This document shows, in pieces, positions 25,909 to 34,204 of a stretch of DNA of 64,000 nt (within the stretch, counting starts at the first letter, position 1; the number at the start of each line of letters is the position of its first letter). A program made the translations under genes and the position numbers. The notes beneath the pieces are model-generated. The model was not told the origin of the DNA. It was given only the letters and a program-made list of their open reading frames with translations, and did no database searches. Origin of the DNA: Microvirga zambiensis WSM3693 (GTDB lineage: Bacteria > Pseudomonadota > Alphaproteobacteria > Rhizobiales > Beijerinckiaceae); contig NZ_JAERQD010000002.1 of the NCBI RefSeq assembly GCF_016735695.1, positions 124,001-188,000 of the forward strand, written 5' to 3'.

Positions 25909-26302
25909 CTGTTGCTTCAGCGTCTCGCACTATTCTTCAAGAGAGGCGCTCCGATGCTGCATCGGACGTTCTTTCTTCTTCACCCGGCATGCCGCTTATA
26001 GTTAACAAAAAGTAAAAGCGGAGTTTTTTGCCGAAATCGTCCACGTTGTCCTTGACGAAGGGGCACGACCTCAGTAAACAGAAGTTACAGGCACCGATAC
26101 GGAACCGATGTTCCAGGTGCCACAAGCACTATGGTACGCCTTCACCCGAAGGCTAGGCATGATGCCACTCCATTTTGCCGGTACGAGCCCGGATGTCATG
26201 TGAGCAGCGGATCGGGAATTCTCCCGAGGCATGAAGCCACTTCGCTGGGTCGGTTAGATCCCGACATTCCCTGAACAATCACATCATTCACGGAAGAAGC
26301 AC
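25909..26302 (+). promoter_or_regulatory. Flagellin upstream region, 394 bases without a gene
   Basis: No ORF is convincing here. The stretch is less GC-rich than its surroundings. Near 26,013 there is TAAA, and at 26,030 GCCGAAAT after a T run. This resembles a sigma-28 promoter (TAAA and GCCGATAA) but with a 13-base instead of 15-base spacer, so it is weak evidence. If transcription starts there, the leader would be about 260 bases. FlbT, encoded at 17,725, is known in other alphaproteobacteria to act on flagellin mRNA leaders. A ribosome site (CGGAAGAAG) lies just before the ATG. Confidence 0.4.
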
Positions 26303-27460
26303 ATGTCTTCGATTAACACCAATCTCTCCGCCATGACCGCTCTGCAGTCGCTGAAGTCGACGCAGTCCGCTCTGACCAAGAACCAGAACCAGATCTCCAC
26401 GGGTCTGCGCGTCGGCGAGGCTTCGCACAACGCTTCCTACTGGTCGATCTCGACGAAGATGAAGTCCGACAACGGCGCTCTTGGCGCTGTGAAGGATTCG
26501 ATCAAGCAGTCGAAGGCGATGATCGACACCTATTCGTCGGCGATCGACAAGAGCCTGAAGTACCTCGACACCATGAAGACCAAGCTCACCGCCGGCTCGA
26601 ACCCGGGCGCTGACTTGGCTGCGATCCAGCTCGAATTGAAGGCCAGCATCGAAGGCCTCAAGAGCGCTGCCGGATCGGCCACGTTCAACGGCCAGAACTG
26701 GCTGGAGGGCACTGCCTCGACCGTGAAGCTCGTCACCTCGTTCGAGGGTTCCGGCTCCACCGCCAAGGTCAACACCCTGAACATCGACACCACCGCGGTG
26801 AACCTGTTCGTGGATGCCAGCACCGGCACGGGCGGCAAGCTCGGTTCCGTCGCTTCCATCAACATCTCCGGCACGGCTGCTACGGCTGACTTCGTGTTCA
26901 CGAATGCTCAGATCCAGACCGGCGACGAGATCTCGTTCACTCTGGGCGGCAACGTCTCGACCTTCACGGTCGCCGGCGAAACCACCAAGTCCGCGATCGC
27001 TGCCAGCATCAACAGCGACAGCGTCCTGAGCGAACTGGTCGAGGCCACGATCAATGACAACGGCGAACTTCGCCTGACCGCGAAGGCTGCCGGTGTCGAC
27101 TTCACCGCAGCGACGACCGACATGGTCGCCGCAGGCACCGACGTCAACGCCACCCTGACCGGCTCGGCGAGCGCAGGCACCACCGTCGGCGCCGCTCTCC
27201 AGGCAGTCGACACGGCCATCAACGACCTCCGCGCCGGCTCGGCCATGCTCGGCGCCAACAAGGCTCTGCTTGAGACCCAGGAAGAGTTCATCGGCGTCCT
27301 GTCCGACTCGCTCACCGCTGGCGTCAGCGCCTTCATCGACGCCGACATGAACGAGGCTTCGACCCGCAACCAGGCTCTGCAGACCCAGCAGCAGCTCGGC
27401 GTGCAGGCTCTCTCCATGGCGAACCAGAACAGCCAGATGATCCTGAAGCTCTTCCAGTAA
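26303..27460 (+). CDS. Flagellin
   Basis: This is the filament subunit. The 385-residue protein has the conserved D0/D1 ends: SSINTNLSAMTALQSLKSTQ, ISTGLRVGEASHNASYWSIS and, at the C-terminus, RNQALQTQQQLGVQALSMAN ending MILKLFQ. The middle (about 150-280) is variable and Thr/Ala/Gly-rich, with two beta-rich repeats, one with GDEISFTLGGNVSTFTVAG. Codon use is strongly biased to the GC-ending set, consistent with high expression. It is the only flagellin in the window and is followed by a strong terminator. Confidence 0.96.
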   Translation: MSSINTNLSAMTALQSLKSTQSALTKNQNQISTGLRVGEASHNASYWSISTKMKSDNGALGAVKDSIKQSKAMIDTYSSAIDKSLKYLDTMKTKLTAGSNPGADLAAIQLELKASIEGLKSAAGSATFNGQNWLEGTASTVKLVTSFEGSGSTAKVNTLNIDTTAVNLFVDASTGTGGKLGSVASINISGTAATADFVFTNAQIQTGDEISFTLGGNVSTFTVAGETTKSAIAASINSDSVLSELVEATINDNGELRLTAKAAGVDFTAATTDMVAAGTDVNATLTGSASAGTTVGAALQAVDTAINDLRAGSAMLGANKALLETQEEFIGVLSDSLTAGVSAFIDADMNEASTRNQALQTQQQLGVQALSMANQNSQMILKLFQ

Positions 27461-27486
27461 GAGTTCCAGCATCGGACCTGAAGGGA

Positions 27487-27516
27487 GCCTCGCCTTGTGA
27501 AAGGCGAGGCTTCTTT
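27487..27516 (+). terminator. Rho-independent terminator after flagellin
   Basis: A perfect 10-base stem, GCCTCGCCTT (27,487-27,496) and AAGGCGAGGC (27,501-27,510), closes a GTGA tetraloop and is followed by TTCTTT. It lies 27 bases past the flagellin stop. Confidence 0.9.
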
Positions 27517-27536
27517 CGTTGGAAAGGGTCTTGACG

Positions 27537-28175
27537 ATGGTGAACACACGATCGTTGTTCTGCCGCTGCCGCGCGGCAGCTTTGGCCGCGTCATCGGTCG
27601 CCGCCCTGGCCTCGACGCTGAATGCCGACGCGAAGGCGGCGGCGTCTCTGCTCGGATCCTGGGACTACGTTCTTCGGCACGACGTCGAGGGCCAGCCCCA
27701 GGCCGCCTTCGCCCGGCTGCGCGGCGAGAAGGGCTCGCTTCTATGGCTCACGTGCCAGCGCCAGTCTCTGGACGGCGATCAGCCCCCGGTTCGCTTCAGC
27801 ACGGTCGCCATTGCCCAGAGGCAATATCTCGGCCGCAGCGATTCCCGCGGCAGAAGCACAGTCTATTGGTTCGATGAGGGAACGCCGGAGGTCGGCCACT
27901 GGCTCTATCGCGACCGATATGGGCAAATTCCGGAAGCCGAAGAGGTACGCACCTTCGTCGAGAAGCTCTCCGGAGCGCGCAGCCTGACGGTGGAATTGTC
28001 GAACTATCGCTTTGAGACGCAGAAGCTCGAATTCCAGCTCGATACAACAGACACCAAGAACGTCGCCGACAGGTTCAGGAAGGATTGCGGGGATATCCTT
28101 CGCGAGAGTGCCGAATCGTCTCAAATCTCGACGTCCGGTTCTCTCGCAATCGAGCCTTGGGAAGCCGCGCCATGA
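27537..28175 (+). CDS. Exported protein of unknown function downstream of flagellin
   Basis: The ATG at 27,537 has GGAAAGGG 7-8 bases upstream, better than a TTG at 27,519. The 212-residue product has a signal peptide (AAALAASSVAALASTLNADAKA) and a mature domain beginning LLGSWDYVLRHDVEGQPQAA, with beta-rich sequence, two Cys (LTCQR and KDCGD) and no motif I recognise. Its shape recalls small beta-barrel envelope proteins. Its stop overlaps the DUF1217 gene (ATGA), so the two are co-translated and probably serve the flagellum. Transcription must pass the terminator 20 bases upstream or use its own promoter. Confidence 0.7.
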   Translation: MVNTRSLFCRCRAAALAASSVAALASTLNADAKAAASLLGSWDYVLRHDVEGQPQAAFARLRGEKGSLLWLTCQRQSLDGDQPPVRFSTVAIAQRQYLGRSDSRGRSTVYWFDEGTPEVGHWLYRDRYGQIPEAEEVRTFVEKLSGARSLTVELSNYRFETQKLEFQLDTTDTKNVADRFRKDCGDILRESAESSQISTSGSLAIEPWEAAP

Positions 28176-28957
28176 TCAGCACATCGACACGCTATCAGAT
28201 CGTCACGAAAGATCTCGCGCGCACCAAGGCTCTGGTCGAGAAGGAGCCTGTGACCAAGCGCGAGATCGAGTATTATCAGGCCAACATCAAGAACATCAAA
28301 ACCATCGACGAGTTCATCAAGAACGATCGTCTCTTCAAGTTCGCCATGAAAGCCTACGGCCTCGAGGACATGGCGTATGGCAAGGGCCTTATGAAGAAGC
28401 TGCTTCAGGAGGGCGTCAGCAATCCCTTAAGCATGGCGAACAAGATGTCCAACCCGCTCTACAAGGAGTTCGCCAAGGCCTTCGATTTTGCTGCCAAGGG
28501 TGCGGCGGCGACCTCGGCCGCGGGCGCAACCACCGACGCGGTCGCGAAGTTTGTCCAGATCACGCTCGAAAAGAAGGAGGGCGATCAGAACCAGGGCGTT
28601 CAGATCGCCATGTACTTCAAGCGCAAAGCCTCGTCGGTCACCACGACCATGGGCTTCCTTGCCGACAAGGCACTGCTGAAATTCGTTCAGACCACGTTCG
28701 GCATCCCCGAGGCGGCATCGAGGGCCGATCTCGACATCCAGGTCAGGAACCTCGAGAAGCATCTGAACATCAAGGATCTTCAGGACCCCAAGAAGGTCGA
28801 CAAGCTCATTCAGCGCTTCAGCGCCATGTGGGACGTCAACAATGCCAGCACGACCATGGCTGCGCCGGTGCTCACCCTCTTCGATCAGTCAGCCGTGCAG
28901 GAGGGATTCAGCGTCGACCTGATGATGAGCATCGCAAAGCTCAGGCTCGGGGGCTGA
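28172..28957 (+). CDS. DUF1217 protein, probably flagellar
   Basis: The start ATG at 28,172 overlaps the previous stop and gives 261 residues starting MISTSTRYQIVTKDLARTKA. The sequence contains EYYQANIKNIKTIDEFIKND, RLFKFAMKAYGLEDMAYGKG and AMYFKRKASS, typical of the DUF1217 family that is found in alphaproteobacterial flagellar loci. No signal peptide or membrane segment is visible, so export by the flagellar system is possible. The C-terminal coding end overlaps the convergent lipoprotein gene by 69 bases. Confidence 0.8.
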   Translation: MISTSTRYQIVTKDLARTKALVEKEPVTKREIEYYQANIKNIKTIDEFIKNDRLFKFAMKAYGLEDMAYGKGLMKKLLQEGVSNPLSMANKMSNPLYKEFAKAFDFAAKGAAATSAAGATTDAVAKFVQITLEKKEGDQNQGVQIAMYFKRKASSVTTTMGFLADKALLKFVQTTFGIPEAASRADLDIQVRNLEKHLNIKDLQDPKKVDKLIQRFSAMWDVNNASTTMAAPVLTLFDQSAVQEGFSVDLMMSIAKLRLGG

Positions 28958-29392
28958 GTTACCAGTCCCAAGAAGCGGGTGCACCCTTAGCGTCCCATAT
29001 TTGCGGCGCGGCTCATCAGCGGGGATCACGTCGACGATGATCCGCTCGGAAACCGGTGTGGCGTTCGAAGGGGCCCGGGTCACGAAGACGACGCCCGTGC
29101 AGGTGGTCGTGACCGGACGGATCGGTGTGCGATGCTTGTCGGCGCCGATCAGGTAGTTCACGGTGTAATAGGGTTCCCCACCGATGAAGGTCGTCTCGCG
29201 GCTCTCGAAGACATAGCCGACCTGCAGCGGATCGATGCGATAGACGGTTCGCGGCGGGCCGAGGGCGGCAATGCGGGTGCTGATCGGCTTCCCGATATGG
29301 TCAGAGCATGACAGGGCGACGGCATCCTGCACGGTCGGAGCGCATCCGGCGGCACCGGCGGTGATCGCTAACATCATGACAAGCTTTTTCAA
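28889..29392 (-). CDS. Small lipoprotein of unknown function
   Basis: The 167-residue product starts MKKLVMMLAITAGAAGC with a clear lipobox (AAGC). The mature part has a conserved-looking core CSDHIGKPISTRIAALGPPRTVYRI, then VFESRETTFIGGEPYYTVNYL and TTTCTGVVFVT. It has three Cys in the mature part. I do not recognise the family. The gene is convergent with, and overlaps, the DUF1217 gene. The far C-terminal 20 residues fall in that overlap. Confidence 0.7.
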   Translation of the reverse strand: MKKLVMMLAITAGAAGCAPTVQDAVALSCSDHIGKPISTRIAALGPPRTVYRIDPLQVGYVFESRETTFIGGEPYYTVNYLIGADKHRTPIRPVTTTCTGVVFVTRAPSNATPVSERIIVDVIPADEPRRKYGTLRVHPLLGTGNSAPEPELCDAHHQVDAESLLHG

Positions 29393-29925
29393 GCGAAACC
29401 CCAGTCGAAATCGTCTGCGAGTATAATCTCAATTTGAGTTCACTTGAGGACTTCGCGCGATCATGGTGAATCATGTCGCTGGAGCGAAGCTTCTGTCCCG
29501 TCAGTCTCGCGCAAGCCTGGCGCGTCATGATGTTCTCCGGATCTTCATGATCCCGCAGGAGAGAGGGAGAGCTTCGATGTCCGTCGTTCTGGTGCCGGTG
29601 ATTGCCGCGTCGCTCGTCGGGCTGATCGGAACGCCCGCGATCCGTCTCATGGTCTCGTCGGCGCGAGCCCGCGACTGGGCGAGATCCCGCAGCATGGTAC
29701 AGAGCCGCTCCTGAAGCCTCCCGCAGCTTTCCGTCTGCCATCGCCGTCCCCTCGGCGAACCGATCTTATGAGAAGACCTCTCCATTCGAAGGGGTGCACT
29801 TCCCGTTCTGTTGCTTGAACTCAACAGTAATGACACGTCGTATTGTCTACCTCGAGTTCTCCCTTGCCGAGAGGTTCCGCTGCTGACAACTTTGTAAAAA
29901 AAGAAAAAGCGATCAGGTGCGGGGC
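29393..29925. other. Gap of about 530 bases with no supported gene
   Basis: Short open frames exist on both strands (for example 29,577-29,714 + with a hydrophobic start MSVVLVPVIAASLVGLIG), but none has a good ribosome site or a recognisable domain. An A-rich run lies at 29,895-29,910, just upstream of the protease gene, and could belong to its promoter. Nothing else is seen. Confidence 0.4.
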
Positions 29926-30594
29926 ATGTGCGGGATGATTTCTCAGATTTCTCCAAAGTGGCAAGGGCGCTTCAATCGCTTCCTCGCACTGACGGCTTTT
30001 TCCTCCGCGATGCTCGTCGGCACGGCAGGGATCAATTCCGCCACCGCCCAGACCGTGATGCCGGTTTCGGCCGATGCGATCCACACCGCCGGCCATGCCG
30101 GGCCGACGCCGGCATGGATCGCCTTCTGCGCGCAAATGCCGAACGAATGCGCCTATGACATGTCCGAGCCGGCCACCATCGTTCTCGATCCGGCAACCTG
30201 GAAGGCGATCGTCGAGATCAACGAGCGCGTCAACGACACCATCATCCCGGTCACCGATCAGGATCATTGGGGCGTCGCCGACCGCTGGGACTATCCGGAT
30301 GACGGCCTCGGCGACTGCGAGGACATCCAGCTCCTGAAGCGCCGCCTGCTCACCGAAGCAGGCCTGCCGCATCGGGCCCTGCGCATGACGGTCGTGATCG
30401 ACGAGCTGGGAGCGGGGCATGCCGTTCTCATGGCGCGGACCGACCGCGGCGATTTCATTCTCGACAACAAGCGCAAGGCCGTTCTGCCCTGGCAGGAGAC
30501 GGGCTATCGCTATGTGAAGCGGGAAGGCTCGGACAATGCAGCCTGGGTCTGGCTCGGAAATCTCTCCGCGCCGATCATGACGGCGACGAAGTAG
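29926..30594 (+). CDS. Transglutaminase-like cysteine peptidase (BTLCP family), secreted
   Basis: The protein has about 222 residues from the ATG at 29,926; ATG 29,935 or GTG 29,917 are alternatives. A signal peptide (LALTAFSSAMLVGTAGINSATAQ-like) is followed by the catalytic set of the bacterial transglutaminase-like proteases: Cys in DGLGDCEDIQLLKRRLL, His in GAGHAVLMAR and Asp in DFILDNKRKAVLPW. LapG, which cleaves surface adhesins in Pseudomonas, belongs to this family. No LapD-like receptor or adhesin gene is nearby, so the substrate is unknown. The gene is convergent with the next one. Confidence 0.85.
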   Translation: MCGMISQISPKWQGRFNRFLALTAFSSAMLVGTAGINSATAQTVMPVSADAIHTAGHAGPTPAWIAFCAQMPNECAYDMSEPATIVLDPATWKAIVEINERVNDTIIPVTDQDHWGVADRWDYPDDGLGDCEDIQLLKRRLLTEAGLPHRALRMTVVIDELGAGHAVLMARTDRGDFILDNKRKAVLPWQETGYRYVKREGSDNAAWVWLGNLSAPIMTATK

Positions 30595-30632
30595 ATCGCA
30601 TCCGCGAAAGGCTCGGCTTCATCACAGTGCGA

Positions 30633-30658
30633 CGAGCATCGGATCGATCCGATGCTCG
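30633..30658. repeat. 26-bp perfect palindrome related to the composite repeat
   Basis: CGAGCATCGGATC is followed directly by its exact reverse complement GATCCGATGCTCG. The arms match unit B of the repeats at 7,303 and 63,423 (GAGCATCGGAT and TCCGATGCTC), so this looks like a solo, deleted copy. It lies between convergent genes and has no T run, so it is not a classic terminator, though it could form a hairpin in either transcript. Confidence 0.75.
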
Positions 30659-30675
30659 CAATGATTTCAAGCGTA

Positions 30676-31269
30676 TCAGCTCGACGTCGACGGCTGCGTG
30701 ATCATCGTCTCGGTGGTCAGCACCACCCAGCCAGCGTCGGAACGCTCGATCGAGATGACCTGGCCGATACCCGGAAGCGTCATTCCGGGCGTTACCCACC
30801 ACAGACCTTCAGGTCCTTCGATCAGCGCGGATTCTCCCGTCGCACGATGAATGACGTAGCGCTGAAACGGCGCGGCCCGGGCGAGGATTCGCGGTGCGGT
30901 CTCGCCCTTGTTGCCCGGTGCGAGATCCGATTCCCTGGCCTGCCTGCTCAGCGAACCCGTGGTCGCGGGATTTGCTTCGATCGTACGGGCCTGCGTCGTG
31001 TTCGTGCCCTTGCCGGTCGCGGTGCTGCTGTCGGCGATGTGGAGATAGCTTTGGCCGTCGCTGAAATGCACCGCATAGACGGGAAGGGCGACGGCGGAGA
31101 GCGCGAGGACGAGGCCGAGGCAGATCACGATGCGGTCGCCCATCGCCTCCTTGGCGCGGATGAGTTCCTCGAGCCGCTGAACCTTCTGCGCCCTTCGATC
31201 GACGGCGTCTCCTCTCGCATTGGCCGCGCGGGCCACCTGCTCCAACACCTTATCGAACCGAATGCCCAT
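30676..31269 (-). CDS. Single-pass membrane protein of unknown function
   Basis: The start is uncertain. The ATG at 31,269 is used here (197 residues), while a TTG at 31,299 has AGGAATGA ahead of it. The first 45 residues are a charged helix (RRAQKVQRLEELIRAKEAMG), then one membrane segment at about residues 45-68 (IVICLGLVLALSAVALPVYAV). The outer part carries a disordered Thr/Ala linker and a C-terminal small domain (YVIHRATGESALIEGPEGLWWVTPGMTLPGIGQV). That end resembles the short beta domains of pilus or transport accessory proteins, but no firm family is recognised. Confidence 0.65.
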   Translation of the reverse strand: MGIRFDKVLEQVARAANARGDAVDRRAQKVQRLEELIRAKEAMGDRIVICLGLVLALSAVALPVYAVHFSDGQSYLHIADSSTATGKGTNTTQARTIEANPATTGSLSRQARESDLAPGNKGETAPRILARAAPFQRYVIHRATGESALIEGPEGLWWVTPGMTLPGIGQVISIERSDAGWVVLTTETMITQPSTSS

Positions 31270-31418
31270 GGAAACCGCCGCAACTAGAATCGGGTGCAAT
31301 CATTCCTAGGCTGCTATGCTTAACATTCCGTCACTCGGTGCAGAGAAACTTGGCCTTATGACGCGAAACGAAGCAAGCCTCGGACAAGCATTCGCGCATT
31401 AAGAGGGAAGTGCCAGTC

Positions 31419-31448
31419 ATGGGTATTGCGTTGGCGCTGCTCCTTTGA
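31419..31448 (+). promoter_or_regulatory. Possible 9-codon leader ORF in front of the chemoreceptor gene
   Basis: An ATG at 31,419 with AGAGGGAAG 8 bases upstream opens a short frame (MGIALALLL) that stops at 31,446-31,448. The TGAGG of its stop overlaps the ribosome site GAGGTGATC of the receptor gene. Such overlap can couple translation of the two. No amino-acid run suggesting attenuation is present. Confidence 0.25.
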
Positions 31449-31456
31449 GGTGATCA

Positions 31457-33127
31457 ATGAAGATTAGAACCAAGATTTTTGCGCTCGTTGCCATGTTGAG
31501 TTTCGTTGCGATCGTCACCGCTGCCGTCGGCATCAACACCCTGCAGGCCTACAATCAAGCTGTGGATGACGTGAGGCATGCAGCCGCCCGCGCGTTCTAC
31601 GGCGAGCGCCTCAACCGTCTGGTCACGCATGTCGTCATGGAGGCGCGCGGCATCTACGCTTCGAAGGACACGAAGGAAGCTCAGAAGTTCGGCGAGGGGC
31701 TTGTCGCGACGCTGAAGGACATCGATGGCCTGCTCAAGGAGTGGGAGCCCCTGGTTCCTGCCTCCAACAAGGCCCTGTTCGATGCCGTCGTCAAGGACGC
31801 CGCCGAGTTCAAGGCCTTCAGGTCGGAGACGGTTCGCCTCGGCTCAGAGGTTTCGCCCGCAGCGGCCAATGCGCAGGGCAACAACGACGCCAACCGCGCC
31901 AATCGAAAAGCTTTCCAGGTCAGCATCGATGCGCTCACGAAGCGTGGAAGCGAGGACATCGAGGCGGTCAACCGGCACGCGACCGCGTTGCAGGATCAGC
32001 GCTTCACGCTGCTCGTCTCTATTGCGCTCGGCGGCACGCTCGTTTCGCTTCTCATCGGATGGCTCGTCGGTCACCGGCAGATCGCGCGGCCGCTGAAGGC
32101 GGTGACGGAAGCGATCCAGAGGCTTGCCTCCGGCGACTACAATCTGCCCAAGGCGAACGTCGGCCGGGACGAGATCGGCGACATCTGGAAGGCGACGCAG
32201 GTCTTCGCGGGCGCCATGCAGGAGGCCGAGATGCTGCGGCAGGCGCAGGCCGATGCCGAGAAGCAGACGGTCGAGCGGCGCCGGCACGAGATGATGGCGC
32301 TGGCGCAGAGCTTCGAGGGCAGCGTCGGCGGCCTCGTGCAGCATCTCTCCGTCGCGGCCCAGCAGATGGAAGCGACAGCCCGCTCCATGGCGACGACCGC
32401 CGAGCAGACCAATCAGCAGTCGAATTCCGTGGCCGCGGCTGCGGAGGAAACCTCGAGCAACGTGCAGGCGGTCGCAGCTGCGGCGGAGGAGCTGGCGGCA
32501 TCCTCGAACGAGATCGGCTCGCAGGTGGCCCAGACCTCAAGCGCGGCGGCGAGGGCGGTGGCCAATGCGCGCAAGACGAACGCGCTCGTGGAGACCCTGG
32601 CCGAGGGCGCGCAGAAGATCGGCGAGGTGGTCGCGCTGATCAACACCATCGCGAGCCAGACCAACCTTCTCGCGCTCAACGCCACCATCGAAGCGGCACG
32701 CGCTGGCGAGGCCGGCAAGGGCTTCGCGGTCGTCGCCGCCGAGGTAAAGGAACTCGCGAACCAGACTTCGCGCGCGACGGAAGACATCAGCGCCTATGTC
32801 AACCAGATCCAGCAATCGACGACGGGCGCCGTCGAAGCGATCCGCGAGATCGGCCTCACCATCGAGGAGGTGCACCAGATCGCGACCAGCGTTGCGGCGG
32901 CTGTGGAAGAGCAGCAGGCCGCTACGCAGGAGATCGCCCGCAATGTGAGCGAGGCGGCGCGCGGCACGCAGGATGTGAGCGAAAGCATCGTCCAGGTCCA
33001 GGGCGCTGCGACTCATGCCGGTTCGGCTGCGTCGCAGGTGCTGGCCGCCGCCGGCGAGCTCACGGCCAACTCCCATGCCCTGACGCGGGAGGTCGACGGC
33101 TTCCTTCAGGGCGTCAGAGCGGCCTGA
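31457..33127 (+). CDS. Methyl-accepting chemotaxis protein
   Basis: The 556-residue receptor has a membrane segment at about 9-30 (FALVAMLSFVAIVTAAVGI), a helical periplasmic sensor region (about 31-182), a second membrane segment (about 184-206), a HAMP domain and the signalling hairpin. The latter contains the highly conserved EVVALINTIASQTNLLALNA and TIEAARAGEAGKGFAVVAAE, then VKELANQTSRATEDI. The sensor looks like a four-helix bundle with no recognised ligand motif. No C-terminal CheR-tethering pentapeptide is seen. It is far from cheA/cheW but near four receiver genes. Confidence 0.95.
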   Translation: MKIRTKIFALVAMLSFVAIVTAAVGINTLQAYNQAVDDVRHAAARAFYGERLNRLVTHVVMEARGIYASKDTKEAQKFGEGLVATLKDIDGLLKEWEPLVPASNKALFDAVVKDAAEFKAFRSETVRLGSEVSPAAANAQGNNDANRANRKAFQVSIDALTKRGSEDIEAVNRHATALQDQRFTLLVSIALGGTLVSLLIGWLVGHRQIARPLKAVTEAIQRLASGDYNLPKANVGRDEIGDIWKATQVFAGAMQEAEMLRQAQADAEKQTVERRRHEMMALAQSFEGSVGGLVQHLSVAAQQMEATARSMATTAEQTNQQSNSVAAAAEETSSNVQAVAAAAEELAASSNEIGSQVAQTSSAAARAVANARKTNALVETLAEGAQKIGEVVALINTIASQTNLLALNATIEAARAGEAGKGFAVVAAEVKELANQTSRATEDISAYVNQIQQSTTGAVEAIREIGLTIEEVHQIATSVAAAVEEQQAATQEIARNVSEAARGTQDVSESIVQVQGAATHAGSAASQVLAAAGELTANSHALTREVDGFLQGVRAA

Positions 33128-33148
33128 GCCGATGCCGGAGCGCGGCCC

Positions 33149-33646
33149 TCAGGCCGTCTTCGGCACGGTGCCATCGGCATCGCCGTCCGGGCCGTTCGCT
33201 TCCGCCGCGGCCCGGGCGGCCTGCGCCGTCTTCGCCGCGGCCAGAGCGCGGGTCACCAGGGTGACGTTCGAATAGGGCTTCGCCAGAAAGCCGGCGCCCG
33301 GCGGAAGATCGCCCTCCGCCGGCCATTTGCGGCCCGAGGCGATGAGGATCGCAATCGTGGGCCAGCGCCGGTGGACTTCCCATGCAAGGTCGAAGCCGTC
33401 GATCCCGGGCGGCATCTCCACATCCGAGACCAGCACGTCCACCGCGACCCCGGCTCTGAGGACGGTCAGGGCCTCCTCCGCACTGGCGGCTTCGATCACC
33501 TGGAAATGCGAATCGGCGAGCAGGTCGGCCGCCACCAGCCGAACCAAGGGCTCGTCTTCCACGAGAAGAATGACGCCTGCGGATTGCTGATCGGACACGA
33601 TGGCCAGTTCGGTGTCGGGAACGGGGCGAGGGTCTTCCTTATACAC
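33149..33646 (-). CDS. Stand-alone response regulator receiver (CheY-like)
   Basis: The product is 165 residues from a GTG at 33,646; a GTG at 33,598 is possible and neither has a strong ribosome site. The receiver core is complete: VEDEPLVR acidic pair, phospho-acceptor Asp in DVLVSDVEMPPGIDGFD, Ser/Thr region ILIASGR, and Lys in FLAKPYSN. An Ala-rich C-terminal tail of about 35 residues follows. It has no output domain and no adjacent kinase. It is convergent with the receptor gene and divergent from the next receiver gene. Confidence 0.85.
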   Translation of the reverse strand: MYKEDPRPVPDTELAIVSDQQSAGVILLVEDEPLVRLVAADLLADSHFQVIEAASAEEALTVLRAGVAVDVLVSDVEMPPGIDGFDLAWEVHRRWPTIAILIASGRKWPAEGDLPPGAGFLAKPYSNVTLVTRALAAAKTAQAARAAAEANGPDGDADGTVPKTA

Positions 33647-33751
33647 ATTCGCCCGATCGGGCCAGCCTGGCGACGTCCCGGCGCATGATTTTCGGTAGAA
33701 CCCCTCCGGCCGCTACACGTTGTCCGCGTGTCGAAGCACGCAGGGGCAAGA

Positions 33752-34159
33752 ATGAACGCCGCATCCGTCACGGTCCTCCCACGCCGGACTCCACCCTCTA
33801 TTCTCGTGGTCGAGAACGATGTTCGGATCCGGTGCCTCGTGAGCGACGAATTGCGGGCCTCCGACTTCAAGGTGCTCGAGGCGAGCCATGCCGAGGATGC
33901 CCTGACGGTGCTCGATGCCGTCCGGATCGACCTCCTTTTCATCGCGCTCGACCCCTCCGGAGAGCAAAGCGGCCTGGAGGTGGCTCGTCTCGTCCGCATG
34001 CGGCGAATGCCGACCCGGGTCATCCTCGCCATCGGCGACGGCATGCTCGCCAAGGCGGCCGCGGAGGATTTCGGCCTCATCCTCAGCAAGCCTTATCAGA
34101 CGTCCGACATCGTCGAACTCGTCATCCGAACGCTCAATTGGCCGGAAGCGCCGGCCTGA
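33752..34159 (+). CDS. Degenerate receiver-domain protein lacking the phospho-acceptor Asp
   Basis: The ATG at 33,752, with AGGGGC upstream, gives 135 residues. The fold is clearly receiver-like (ILVVENDVRIRCLVSDELRA, and SKPYQTSDIVELVI with the conserved Lys). Aligned with its downstream neighbour (VVFSDVEMPG), the acceptor position reads LLFIALDPSG, that is Ala in place of Asp. The acidic pair is also reduced to Glu-Asn-Asp. It therefore probably cannot be phosphorylated in the usual way and may act as a decoy or a constitutive binding partner. Confidence 0.8.
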   Translation: MNAASVTVLPRRTPPSILVVENDVRIRCLVSDELRASDFKVLEASHAEDALTVLDAVRIDLLFIALDPSGEQSGLEVARLVRMRRMPTRVILAIGDGMLAKAAAEDFGLILSKPYQTSDIVELVIRTLNWPEAPA

Positions 34160-34204
34160 CGCGGATCGGTGGAACAAAGATTGAAGCTCTGCGGTTAGGT
34201 TGCC

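Noticed and set aside
29463..29714. 83-codon + strand frame in the gap before the cysteine protease
   Set aside because: It has no ribosome site, no domain and mixed composition. A short hydrophobic start alone is not enough.
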